DNA of 64,000 nt, taken from the NCBI GenBank assembly GCA_029204225.1, contig CM055101.1, positions 63,886,671-63,950,670 on the forward strand, read 5' to 3'. Within the stretch, counting starts at the first letter, position 1. Every line of letters starts with the position of its first letter. Shown here piece by piece: positions 46,126 to 57,660 of the stretch. A program made the translations under genes and the position numbers. Below the pieces are notes generated by a model. The model was not told where the DNA came from and ran no database searches. It saw nothing but the letters and a program-made list of their open reading frames with translations. Source of the DNA: Diphasiastrum complanatum (taxonomy: Eukaryota > Streptophyta > Lycopodiopsida > Lycopodiales > Lycopodiaceae).

Positions 46126-49100
46126 TTAAATAAAATATTTCTTGAGTCTGGAGCCGTTAATACGTGTAGGTAGGAGTTCTCCTTCGAGTGACTCAAGTTG
46201 TACCGAACCATTCTCGAATACTTCGATTACTTTGTACGGTCCCAACCATTTCATATGAAGTTTTCCCGGAAACTTTTGGTGACGACTATCATAAACAAGG
46301 GCAAAGTCATTGGTCTTAAGATCGCAGATCTTAAGTGTAAAATCATATTTAATCTTTCGTTGCTCCTGAATTTTCTTTGTAAGTTCGAGTGAACGTGTTC
46401 GAGCTTCCGAAAGTTCTTCGATAATCAATAACCGTTCGTTGGTACAGTCTGCCTCTGTCCGTTCTGCTTGTATTCGGAAGGTAGGTATTTCAAATTCGAT
46501 AGGCAGGATTGGATGCATTTCGTACGTAAGATAATAAGGGGTCTGTTGAGTAGTGATCTTTTCAGTGTTTCTATATGCCCAGAGAACAGAGGGTAACTTT
46601 TGATCCCAGTCTGAAGCATGTGCAACAAAAATTTTATTAAGGATCTTACATAATATGCCATTTGCTCTCTCTGTTAACCCATTAGCTTTCGGATTATAAG
46701 GTGTTGTCTTCCTATGTTTGATCTGGAAATAATTTGTCAGGTGTCGAATTGTTTCATTTAGAAAGTGTGTTCCTCGATCACTGACAAGTTCTAAAGGACA
46801 ACCATATCGTGTAATAATAGATTTGAAAAGAAAAGCTGCGACAGTCTTCGAGTCGTTTCGTTTCGTTCCTTCAGCTTCCACATTCTTTGTCGCATAATCC
46901 GTTGCTACCAAGATATATCGACACTTGGTGTGTCGGGTTACTGGTTTGATTGGCCCGACAAAGTCGATCCCCCATTTTTCGAATGGTGCGAGCGGTAAAA
47001 TTGGTGTCAATGGCCAATTCATTGCTTTAGTTGGTTTACCAGACCTTTGGCATGGATCACAAGATCGAATATAGATAGAGACATCTTTAAACATAGTAGG
47101 CCACCAATACTTGGCATTTAATATCTTTTTAACAGTGTTTTTGAGGGCAAAGTGACCTCCGGCATCTTTCGAATGTAAGGCTTGGATGACTCTCGAAATT
47201 TGTTCGGCTTCAAGACACCTTCTTAATTGATTATCAGCACCAAGTTTATACAGGATATTATTGATAATTGTATATGGTGCAACTTTGTATTGAAACACTG
47301 TTTTCTTCTCCAAGTCATATCCATCAGGATATATCTGATCTTTGAGATAATCAATAATATCAGAATAAAAAGAATTCGATGAAGATAACTCGAACAAATT
47401 TTCATCTGGGAAATCGTCATTCAATGGGTTTTCAATTTTTCCAATGCTTATTCGTGAAAGGTAATCCGCATTGGTATGGTATTTCCCTTGGCGAAGTTCA
47501 ACTGTATAAGTGAATTCTTGTAATAACAGAACCCAGCGAGCTATTCGTCCTGATAAATCTGGTTTGTTTACTAGATATTTCAGAGCATAGTGATCCACAT
47601 GGAAAATAAAAGCATACCCCAGCAAATAATGCCGAAATTTCTTAACTGTAAATATCATTCCAAGTGCTTCTCGTTCTGTCGCCGAATAATTCTTCTCCGA
47701 AGAACTGAGTTGTCGACTAGCATAATATATTGGATAGTCTTTCTTCCGTTCGTCCTTCTGGCTTAGACATACACCAATAGCGAATGCTGACACATCCACA
47801 TAACAATGAAATATAATTGACCAATTAGGTGGTCTTAAGATCGGTGCATTGATCAGTTTCTGTTTGAGATTTTCGAAAGCTTTTTGGTGTTCTTCTGTCC
47901 AAAGATACACCACTTCCTTCTTTAATAATTGAGTAAGTGCTGCAGATATTGAGGCATGATTCTGGATAAACCTTCGATAGTAACCGACATGTCCCAAAAA
48001 GGCTCGAAGTTCGCGAAGATTTGTTGGTATAAGCAAATTCCGTATTACTTCGATTTTATCTTTGTCGACCTCGATCCCTCGATTGGATATTCTGTGTCCT
48101 AGAAGAATGCCTTCTCTCATTCCGAAGAAACATTTTTCGGGATGGAGTGACAGACAAGTGTCTCGACACTTGTGTAAGGTTAGCTTCAGTTTCTGGATAT
48201 GACATTTGCTATCGCTGTATACACAGAAGTCGTCAATAAATATTTCGAGAAAAAATCGTAAAAACGCGGCAAAAATCAGCATCATAATTCGTTGAAAAGT
48301 CGCCGGCGCATTACAGAGACCAAAGAGCATTCTATTGTAGGCATAAGTGCCCCAATCGGTGGTGAATGTGGTTTTCGCTTTATCCTCCTTCCGCATTCTA
48401 ACTTGATTATAGCCTGAAAAACCATCACAAAAACTATAGTCCAGCTACCTGATCCAGAATAGAATCAGTGAATGGTAACGGATGATGATCTTTCTGTGTA
48501 GCTGCATTGAGCTTTCGAAAGTCCTGGCATATACGAATCTTGCCAGTCTTCTTCTTTGGTACTACCACAATAGGTGACACCCATTCGCTACTTAAGACAA
48601 GATAAATAATTCCTGCTTTTAGATATTTGTTGAGTTCGTCTTTTACCATTAAAGAGTACTTTGGATTAAGTCGATACTGTCTCTGATGAACAGGAATAGC
48701 GTTCTCCTTTACATCAATTCGATGTTCACCATATTCGGCAGGAATTCCTTTTAAGTCATCAAGCGACCATGCAAAGACGTCCTGATACTCTTTAAGCAAT
48801 TCAGTGTATTTAGATAACTCAGTTTCTCCCAAGGACTTTGCAACATGGACACATCTGCCCGGTGCAAGTTCAATTTGCTCTGTTGAATCAGGTAAAATCA
48901 TACCTTCTGTCATACTAGACTTTGAATATCCATGAATTTTGCGCATTGCTGTCTCCATAGATATGTCCGTGTCGACAAACTGATTCTTATTTTCAATTTC
49001 TTCGTCTGATTCGTGCGAGTCGTCCGATTCGTACGAATCTGTTGATTCGTCTTCAGTAATAACTAGTTCATCTAGTTCTATGTTGCAAACATCGATGAAT

Positions 49101-50626
49101 TCTTCTGCATTATCTGATTCGTTATCATTCTCATAGCATTCGAAAAATTTAACTTCGACATCTGAAACATTAGAGAAGATATTTAGTGCATAAGAAGAAT
49201 TTTCCGAAGTATAGCTAGTGTCGGTCATAGGAGTTTCGCCTTCGTATCTATCTTTATTCCAGGTAATGATCTCCTCTGCTGGTTTTCCACGATTATTGGT
49301 CTCGCCAGTTTGAAATCTTAATTCCCTAGACTTCCAATGAACACTAGCATTTGACTGATACAGCCACGGCCTTCCGATTAGCACAGAGTAAGAAGGCAAA
49401 CCCATTGGTTTGATAACAATAAAATTCATGGTAAAAGGCTTGGCTTGTATATACACAGTAACGTTCTCCAGCTCTCCGACAGGCTTTCGTCGTGTTGAGT
49501 CTGCCAACTTGATATTTCGATTGGTTGGTCGAATATCTGTCAAACCCAGAGCGTGAGCAGTTTCTTTAGTAATAATATTGACGCTCGAACCTGAATCAAT
49601 CGGCACATGTTCGATTAAGCATCCCTCAATAGTAATGTCGATTTCCGGTGCGCCAAGATCTCCCAAATCAATAGATAATACTCCTAATTCTGGCAAGGGA
49701 TTTCTTTTCTTCTTTGGAGTAGAAAGTCCTTTTAACTGCCTGCGATAGTAAGTATTGTCTGCCAACAATTGTTCGAATGTGATATTTGGACAAAGAGAAC
49801 CAATATCAGTTACGATATCGTAATCTTTCGTCTTCGATATCGGCTTGTCAATCATGGCTTCCGACAGTTTGGTTTTATGAATTGATTCGTTCCCTTCTTC
49901 GAATGTGACTTTCCTTTCTGTAGCTGCTCTTTGTAGTTCTTCTTCAATTATTTCTTTCGCTTCTGCAGATATATCTTTTGAAAACAAATTTTTAGCATTT
50001 CGATCATAGTCGGGATCATCTTTAATATCTTCTTTTGTTAGGGATTTATTCGTTCCCTTCTTCGAATGTGATTTTCTGCGTTTCTTCGAGGAATCTTTCG
50101 AGTTGGTTTTCGAGTCATCTTTCGAAGAACTCCTCGTATTTACTTTGAATATTGTTTCCATATCACTTGGCCAAGATTGGTCAGTTGTCCTCGTTGATTG
50201 GTTTTCCACAAGATCAATTTTTTGTATAACCGCATCTGCCGAAACTTTTCCTTTCGAGTCTACCATTGCAGCAGGTGTCGCTACATACTGGTATTTAGGT
50301 CTTGGCCTCTGTGGTTGGGGAAAATCAGGATATTTGTGGCCTGGTTCTTTACAATTCGAACAGAGAGGTACATACCCAATTGGCTTCCGTGGTTGCGGAC
50401 AGTCTGGTGAAAATTGTCCTGGTTCTCCACAATTGTAACAATTGCCCGAAACTGGTCTTGGAAAATTCGAAGTCTTTGTTGTTGATGTTACAAATTCGGG
50501 TGGATTATATCTTTTCGGTCCGAATTTGGGGTGATTGCTGGAACGGTGTAGTCGTGCCTTGAACAAAATTTGTTGTTGTATCATTATTCTGAAAAATAAA
50601 CAGCACCTCCTGTGTTGGATCTTCAA
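46126..50626 (-). mobile_element. gypsy pol region: knuckles, protease, RT, RNase H, integrase
   Basis: In order on the reverse strand: two further zinc knuckles (CYNCGEPGQFSPDC and CSNCKEPGHKYPDF), aspartic protease VPIDSGSSVNIITKE, RT (WVSPIVVVPKKKTGKIRICQ, FGLCNAPATFQRIM and catalytic FIDDF), RNase H (FHCYVDVSAFAIGVCLSQKD), integrase zinc region (LHSKDAGGHFALK, CDPCQRSGK), integrase core (KWGIDFVGPIKP, VSDRGTHFLNE) and the C-terminal GPYKVIEVFENGSVQLESLE. No second, archaeal-type RNase H was seen, which argues for Athila rather than Tat/Ogre. About one break is present. Confidence 0.93.
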
Positions 50627-51689
50627 CGTAAGATATATTCACTGTTCTGCAATCTTCCTTCGAATGTCCTGATGCACCGCACCTCGTACACCATAGTCCT
50701 GAATTGGAAGAAGATGATTTCGGTCTCTTGTCAGCAACCTCTGAAATCTGAACTTTTAGATCGTTGAATTTTTTGTTAATATCTGCAAGATCTCTCCTCC
50801 AAATCTTTTCGACCTTTGATGTTGTTGGCTTCATCTCCGAATTTTTATCGTCCTTTCGTTTGGGTTTTCGTTTACTACTTCGTTCTCTCTCATCAGTCTC
50901 AGAGTCGGATGAGTCGTGTAATTCGGATTCTGAACTGGAGGAACTGGAACTGGATTCAGACTTCGAATCCTCTTCACTGCCACTGGAAACATGCTTAGAC
51001 TTTCGACTTCGTCTAGTTGATTTTCTCTTCTGAGCAAGCTTAGAAGTCTCATAGTTTTCAGCACTTGCAATGACTGCTGCTAAGGTAGTCGTATCACCTT
51101 GTCTGCAGTATCGATTTATACTCGGTGGTAAACCTGACAGAAACCATTCAATCTGCATCGCAACGGGGTATACTCCAGTTAGTTTTCCAATAAGATTCTT
51201 GACCTTACGAGTATACCTTCTCAGAGATTCTCGACTCTTCTTCTCTATGTTGTTGAGTCTGCCGAGTACTCTGGATGAATAACCAATTTCTCTGAATTGG
51301 TGTAGAAACGCATCTTTCAGCAGCAACCAGGTAGCCACTCGTCCTGGTTCGACTTGGCTGTACCATATGCGTGCTTGTTTTCTGAGAAGACCAGGAAAAA
51401 TCCTCAGTTTGTCCGCCTCCGAACCTTCATTATTCGCGTTTGCAATTGATTCGAACTGCGAAACATAACTGTCCGCATCATCTGAGGTTGTTCCTTTGAA
51501 ATAATCGTATCTGATCTTCGAAATTGAAGAAAGTCGGGGTGCAGGGCCTTCCATATTCGGTTTTAGTTTGGCAACTGGTTTTAACAAATCCGAATAAGTT
51601 TCAGCTCTATCAGAACTTCCAGATAAATTTCTGAAAAAATCTTCTCGAATCTTTCGATATCTTTCGAGTCGGGAAGCTCTGTCTGACAT
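50505..51689 (-). CDS. gypsy gag ORF (394 codons)
   Basis: Starts MSDRASRLERYRKIREDFF shortly after the primer site. Residues about 70-200 hold the retrotransposon gag fold (SYVSQFESIANANNEG, LLRKQARIWYSQVEPG, LRRYTRKVKNLIGKLTG). A Ser/Arg/Lys/Glu-rich charged region follows (about 215-295), then a CCHC zinc knuckle CTRCGASGHSKEDC (about 335-348). Gag forms the virus-like particle. Its end overlaps the start of the pol frame by about 120 bases, the kind of arrangement elements of this class cross by frameshift or read-through. Confidence 0.93.
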   Translation of the reverse strand: MSDRASRLERYRKIREDFFRNLSGSSDRAETYSDLLKPVAKLKPNMEGPAPRLSSISKIRYDYFKGTTSDDADSYVSQFESIANANNEGSEADKLRIFPGLLRKQARIWYSQVEPGRVATWLLLKDAFLHQFREIGYSSRVLGRLNNIEKKSRESLRRYTRKVKNLIGKLTGVYPVAMQIEWFLSGLPPSINRYCRQGDTTTLAAVIASAENYETSKLAQKRKSTRRSRKSKHVSSGSEEDSKSESSSSSSSSESELHDSSDSETDERERSSKRKPKRKDDKNSEMKPTTSKVEKIWRRDLADINKKFNDLKVQISEVADKRPKSSSSNSGLWCTRCGASGHSKEDCRTVNISYVEDPTQEVLFIFQNNDTTTNFVQGTTTPFQQSPQIRTEKI

Positions 51690-51747
51690 ATACTTATTAA
51701 TGACGATGATTTTGTCAGTTTTATATCAACATGTTTGTTTTTGGCTA

Positions 51748-51765
51748 TCCCCGGCAACGGCGCCA
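51748..51765 (-). other. Primer-binding site of the gypsy element
   Basis: TGGCGCCGTTGCCGGGGA on the reverse strand, 12 bases inside the 5' LTR, is the characteristic motif of plant Athila/Tat-group elements. Confidence 0.9.
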
Positions 51766-51777
51766 AAATTTGGTTTA

Positions 51778-52995
51778 TGTCGTGGTATACCAATTGTATT
51801 TGGTATAGTTTTGTAGTATTTAATGTCAAATCCCCAAGAGGATAGCTTCTTTATGATATAATGTTGATATTGTTCTGACTTATTCGTATGATATAAAATG
51901 GAGAATTAGTCTGGTTGTCAAACAGACATTTGGGTTAAGTAACCAGTATTACTTAATGGATAAATGAATGTTTAAAATTGGAATATCAGTCTTCTCTTTC
52001 GAATCGAAGAATTGGCGTTCTACAAGAGAATTGTTATCAGAGTAGTACGAATGTACTCCACTCTATCTGATTAAGGTGTCGGCAAGAATTCGGATTGATT
52101 TCGATGTATTCGTTCATCAGTGATCAAAGTTAATCTTATTCTTGGATTAACAAAAGTTAAACAGTAGTCCTCAACAACTAGTGTTCTCCTCAGAGTTAAA
52201 TCTCTTGTATAATCTTCGAATATGTTAGAAACATATGTTCGGAGATATTCAGAATACAGATATCTTATCTCAATTCTTCAGACAGGGACTATCAATTCAG
52301 TTGTATACATACTTTTCTATCGATGACTGAGATAGACTTCTGATGATAAACGTTATTCGGGTATCGAACAAGTATTCGAGTGTCGAACAAATATTCGAAT
52401 GAACGAATAAGTTAGTTTTAAGACAGTTCGTTAGAACACTTTTACGGATACACAGCATAGACTGTAATGTGCTTATGCAACTGTCTGACCAGAGATAGAT
52501 TTATATAAGAAAGATTGTTAGAGTACTTCAGAAGATCTCTCACAAGTACATAAACTTTTATCTCTCAGTGAATACATAAACTATATCTCCTGGTGAGTAA
52601 GACTGAATCGTGTCTTCTCTTTATCATCTTCAGAGCGAACAATCACGTCTTTATAAATTAGAGGCGTGTCGCTTTACTGAATAAGGTTAAGCAATATATA
52701 TCTGACACGTATGTAGATTATACCGCAAAGATGTATCTAACCCTGAGTTTAGATTACTATAGTTAGAATTGTCGATTCGGATCGAGTCGTTTCATGTAAG
52801 TGTCTTTATTTAAGGGTTGTTGTAGATGTCGCTTCATTGCTGAGGACTTGTCCTTTATATGTGATATTTAGTATGTCGCGAAAAATATAGGCAGGTCCCT
52901 TCATTATAAATGTATCCAGCTCTTGTCTTCTTATGTGAATATATATTGCTTCATTCGGATGTATATTCGTTGTTTAATAAATACACATCTTCACA
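51778..52995 (-). repeat. 5' LTR of the gypsy element
   Basis: On the reverse strand it begins TGTGAAGATG and ends ATACCACGACA. It is rich in TTCGAA/CGAAT words. Promoter position was not established. Confidence 0.95.
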
Positions 52996-54239
52996 CATGC
53001 TCAAGATTGGATCGACATGTGAAGCACGTAGTTGAAACATGTTGAACATGCGACTGGACTAAAGATGGAACAAATTTTAACTAAATTTGTTTTGATCTTG
53101 CTGAAGTTGACTCGAAGATTAATATGGCAATGAGATGCAAGAATCAACTCTAACTTGGCATGGGTTTCTCATATTTCGCAAAAATCCTAAGCTGCTATAC
53201 AAGAAGATCTGAAGATGGATAGATGAATGAAAATGTGTTCTGGAGATGCTCTACAGAAGACTCTTGTGCAATAGCTATTCCTCGTGCAAAAATCAATCAC
53301 ACAAAATAGGTGAAGAGAAACAAGGAAATAAACAAACATTACAGAGAGTGAGAACTGTATGGCACGTGTCAAACAAAACTTGCATTTACCAACATTGATA
53401 ATTTACCTTGACAGTTGCAATATTCCATTGTTTGTAGCGTAAGGAGATTTACTCTCACATGACCTTGTCAAAACAAGGCAGGGTTGGTGATACTAACTAC
53501 CATCATTGATAGCAGATGTTGTAAGATATAGCTTGAGATGCATGTATGGTTGAGGTACTATGCTGAGACCCCTCTGAATAAGAGATTCAGAACCAAATCT
53601 CTATCTGGATTTCCGAATCCTAGATTTAATGTGTATTGGTACATTGGAAATCTTATCATCATGTGGAAAGACAAATAGATTTGAGGTTGTAGAAGGGGAG
53701 AAAAATTGTCAATTCCCTGTGGAGGTTGCTCTTGGTTGGACATTGTAGCAGATGATGGAATATTGGTTTCAATTTCTTTCGACAAGGACTCATTTCATAT
53801 TGTCTTTTTGCATTATGGAGTTTTTGTATTGTGGGGTATTGTAGAAGTTTGCAAGAAACTTTGTGATTGAGCAGCAGAGTTAACTGTTGGTTGTTATGGT
53901 GCTCGTGTGGTTGTCGTGAGGATCCTATTGTGATTCATAACTGACGTGACGGGCAGGTAGGATCTTAGTTGGTTGTTTCAGACAATCTTTGAAACTATAA
54001 TTTTTGATATAGTCGGGACAATCATCATGGTACTTTGTCTTGACTAGATAATCAACCATGAAGTGGCCAGTTTCACCATGAACCATCTGTTGGTCAATGG
54101 CCCTTGTATAACGGCATAGCCATCTTGTATGGCTAATGGTTCTGGACTTTCAGATGGATATTCGGGATAAGACAAGGAATGTCTAGACTGTGATGGTTGT
54201 TCTTCAGACTGTTGGACTTTATGTGCGGATAGGCTGATA
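52996..54239. other. No gene seen
   Basis: Spacer between the young gypsy and the older gypsy gag. 53550-54239 may be degraded internal sequence of the older element (reverse strand), but no motif is clear. Confidence 0.4.
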
Positions 54240-55200
54240 TGAAGGACAAGCATCGACCGGATGCATAGCCCGACAGTGTGGGCACCATATTAGTTTTCAT
54301 CTATAAGGTACTTGTGCAGGGTTTGGCTGACCAGGCATATTGCTTTGGATAGACTTTAGGGTAGCTTGAAACTCATTGGTGAGTTTCTCCATCTGTAGTT
54401 GATGTTGCTTATTAAGCAACTCCAACTGGGATTTCCAAAGCTAATCTCAGTTGTCCTCGATTGGCTTCGACTCATGGACAGGAGCACGTGGTGCTCTTCT
54501 TTCCCTAGATTCATCAACATCTGGTCCTTCGTCTTCTTCCTTGATGGCATCAGACATAGCTAACTTTAGGCTCGTTTATTCATCATTGGATTTAAGCTCG
54601 CGTCTAATCCATCTTGGAAGGCCGACTAACTAGATGATGGGCATCTGTTCGGAGGGTTGTTCCTGTACTTGACTTTTGAGGCATTTGAAACGCTCGATAT
54701 AGTCTCGTACACATTCATCTTTTGCCATCTTGATATTACTCAATTTGACAAAAGGTCTCTCTATCAAGCGGAAGGGCTTAAAGCGCTTGATAAAGGACTC
54801 TTTTAGAATTGACTAGTCCGTCTTATCTTCATGATGAAGGTTGAAAAACCAATCACGTGCTTTAGCGATCATGGTCATCGAAAACAATTGGACCATAGCA
54901 TCGGGAGATGTTTCACCTTGGAAGCGGTAAATGCAGTATGGGGGCAAATGGTAGCGAAATTGTGTGGAGAAAGCTAGTATTGGCGACGAAAGTGCAGTTT
55001 GGCATCGTGACTACTCATGATTGGCGACAATTTTGAGAGGGCAAGCAATCACAGCTGAGAGTTAGGCATGGTATGCTGGTTATGGGTGAAAACTCTTGGG
55101 GTTAGAACCAGCCAACGTCAAGTGGCATTTTGGGAGAACGCTCTCACAAGCATGATCGACAGTGACATTGTCGCACTTCCATCACCCATGACCGCCAAAA
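54240..55200 (-). mobile_element. Older gypsy-type gag and primer site, broken
   Basis: Reverse strand. A gag core KARDWFFNLHHEDKTD then KRFKPFRLIERPFVKLSNIK lies at about 54740-54870, a charged stretch DEGPDVDESRERRAPRAP at about 54480-54540, and a zinc-knuckle-like CPHCRAMHPVDAC at about 54250-54290. At 55183-55200 TTTTGGCGGTCATGGGTG looks like a primer site next to an LTR end (ACACA) at 55201, so an LTR probably extends from 55201 to the right. Several breaks; pol not recognised; old. Confidence 0.6.
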
Positions 55201-57660
55201 TGTGTGTACCTCCAAGCTAGCCCATATTTCCCTCCGAACGAGAAATTTTCAAGCTATAGATGCGTGTGTCAATGCAGCTATAACCTGACTAGAAGCCATT
55301 GGGCAAGATAGTGGACTTGCATTGGACGAGCTGTGTGTGGGACACATGGAGGATGAAGAATGGATCAATAATTACACTTTGGAGACTCTTGGAGAGTGGT
55401 AAATTTGATGATTTTGCAATTTTTGCAGTCAGTAAGTCAATTTTGATCAGGTTAATTGTAGTTGTGAACCAGTGTATCGGGTTTGTCATCAAGGAGATAC
55501 ACTTCAACTGCCTATTTTGGATAAGTCAAGTCAATTTGTTGTATCAATATGCATCAAGGATGTAGATTCTAGTGATGACAGGGTGCAGATCATTTGGTTT
55601 GGTCCATGGAAGATCTCACAGGTTCACTTGGAGGGATATTGGCATGTCACATCATGTGAGGGACTTAATGGTGGCTTTGGAGTTCACATCTCAATGTATT
55701 CCTAGGGAGTGGTTTGGAATTATTCACATGAGTAGCTTGGAGCCAGCTTGAGAAAATACATATGGGGCAATACAGGGTAGATGCCCAGATCTTTGTGATC
55801 GGTAATGACATTGGGATACCTAATAGGGACATGACTACAGGATGACATGGGATGATAATCAAGGGGCAGCTATTTCATATTGGACTTGAGTCATTGAACA
55901 GAACTTACAGGGGCGATTCATGATGAAATCAGGACGCTGCAAATGCAAATGGGCAAAGCGTGAAGCTTTGGGAGCCAGCTCTATTTTGGAGAGCTGATGG
56001 AAATCGCACGGCTGGGTGTGATCATAGGGAAAACACTATGATGGGTGCTTTGCTAACGATCTAGGGGTCACTGATGGTGAGGACTTCAGGGTGTGCTCAT
56101 TTGGGAGCACAGGTTGGCATACAATAGGGAGCCAGTCTTTGACATTGGCATCGATGGGGAGGCATCTACCATCATGGATGTGGATAAGCTATCTATAGCT
56201 TTCATGCATATGGTTGTATTTGCTAGGCTTGGTACAAGTGTTGAAACTTGTATGGTTCAGATCCATAGGCGGTGAGATCAGGAAGCCTAGAGGGAGTCAC
56301 TCAAAGCCATATACCTCAGTATAGTCAGAGAGACATTAGTCTCAGGATCCCGTGAGCGACGACTCAAGGATAGGCTTGCGTTGGCATGGCGTCGGGTGGC
56401 ACATAGCCAGGGAGAGTGAGCAACACTGCTAGGAGCCAAGAGGAGCAGATGATGCTTTGGCGACAACTTGGATAGCAGAATGGTGACCTAGGGACGAGTC
56501 AAGCCTACTTGGAGGTAGGTGGCATGGAGTGTACCTGGAGGTGGTACATACCTTGAGGGCATGGAGTGCATTAGTGATGTGGATCTAGCATGCCCATGGT
56601 TGTGAGCTAACAAGGATGGAGATAGTTGCTTAAGGAGTGACAATTGATACTTTGGCAAGTGATCAGGTGAGCTACATGGTTATATGCACAGTAGTCTCTA
56701 GGTTGGCGTCACATATTGTTTGTTATCCATCACTATTTGGTAAACAGTATGTCATTTTTGGTTAGACCCAGTTGGAATCTAGTTGCACTACAGGTGGACA
56801 GATTCTTGGGGAGCTATCAACGGGTAATGGATACTTGGTGATCAGACGGTACAGGGTACAGGGTTCTGGAGCTTTCCTACCTGATATGCTATGGATCGTG
56901 AGTGAGCTGTTCATTAGGATAGTTGCTTTGGCTTGGACGCTATGATGGATGTTATGGTGAGATAGGCTCCTTGGTGGGAGGCCTATGTACCGGTCAAATC
57001 AGAGTTGGCAACATCAGGCATGGAAAGTTGAGCCTACATAGGATGTAGGACAGGCAGATCATCATCAATATCTCTGGGAGATGGGCAAGCTACTCAGGTA
57101 TAGCCTATGGTGAGATTTGTGTACCTTCATTCATTGAGTCCTTGGTAGACTCTTGTGCTTGAGCATGGGGAATGGATGGGGATCAGCTTTCAGAACTCAT
57201 TGGATAGTTGAATAGGCTTGGACATGAGGGCACCCTGGTTATAGGTGCGGGCCATGGTTGAAGACCTGATTTGGGGACCAGTGGTGTAGCAACGGATCTA
57301 CAGGTGGCACGGGCGTTGGTATGACAGGATACCACTTATGGACAAGCCTTGGTCATAAATTTTTCACTTTATCATTCATGTTGATTTGCATGAGTGAGTG
57401 TGGGCTTTCATTTTACCTTGTCATGGGGGTCTAGATCTGAGTCGAAGTTGCATGTGGTTGTGTATTTGCTACGTTAGAAACAAAGTAATCATTTGATATG
57501 CTCATGATTTGTCATTATGTCTACTAGCTGTCTAGTTCGCGAGGGTATAGTCTTATGGTGGCAGTAAGATTTTCTCAGGTTGAGCCTCAGTTCCATATCT
57601 TAATAGATTTATGTCTCCTATAAATCTGGAGATATAGACTGAACTTTGCACACAAGCACT
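55201..57660. other. Possible LTR then spacer; no gene seen
   Basis: Starts TGTGTGTACCTCC, the putative LTR edge of the older gypsy element. The plus strand is G/T-rich compared with flanks (many gatgg and ggcat words). No ORF beyond 88 codons and no recognised domain. The other LTR edge was not located. Confidence 0.35.

Larger units (their letters stand above)
41522..52995 (-). mobile_element. Young Ty3/gypsy retrotransposon (Athila/Tat-like), almost whole
   Basis: The element spans 11,474 bp on the reverse strand. The two LTRs (41522-42739 and 51778-52995) are each 1218 bp and by eye differ at about five positions, all transitions (about 0.4%). The flanks are CATGC at 41517-41521 and CATGC at 52996-53000, a perfect 5-bp target duplication. 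The primer site TGGCGCCGTTGCCGGGGA and the RT segment REGILLGHRISNRGIEVDKD point to the Athila/Tat branch (family knowledge). It has gag, a pol with a single RNase H, and a long extra ORF before the 3' LTR, the place of the env-like gene in Athila elements. It looks nearly whole, with about one break seen in pol. LTR identity implies an insertion perhaps a few hundred thousand to two million years old, depending on the plant's mutation rate. Confidence 0.97.

Noticed and set aside
55472-55705. ORF with IIWFGPWKISQVHLEG, reminiscent of the C-terminal end of a gypsy integrase
   Set aside because: Similarity is slight, no other integrase motif is nearby, and the region more likely lies within the LTR starting at 55201.
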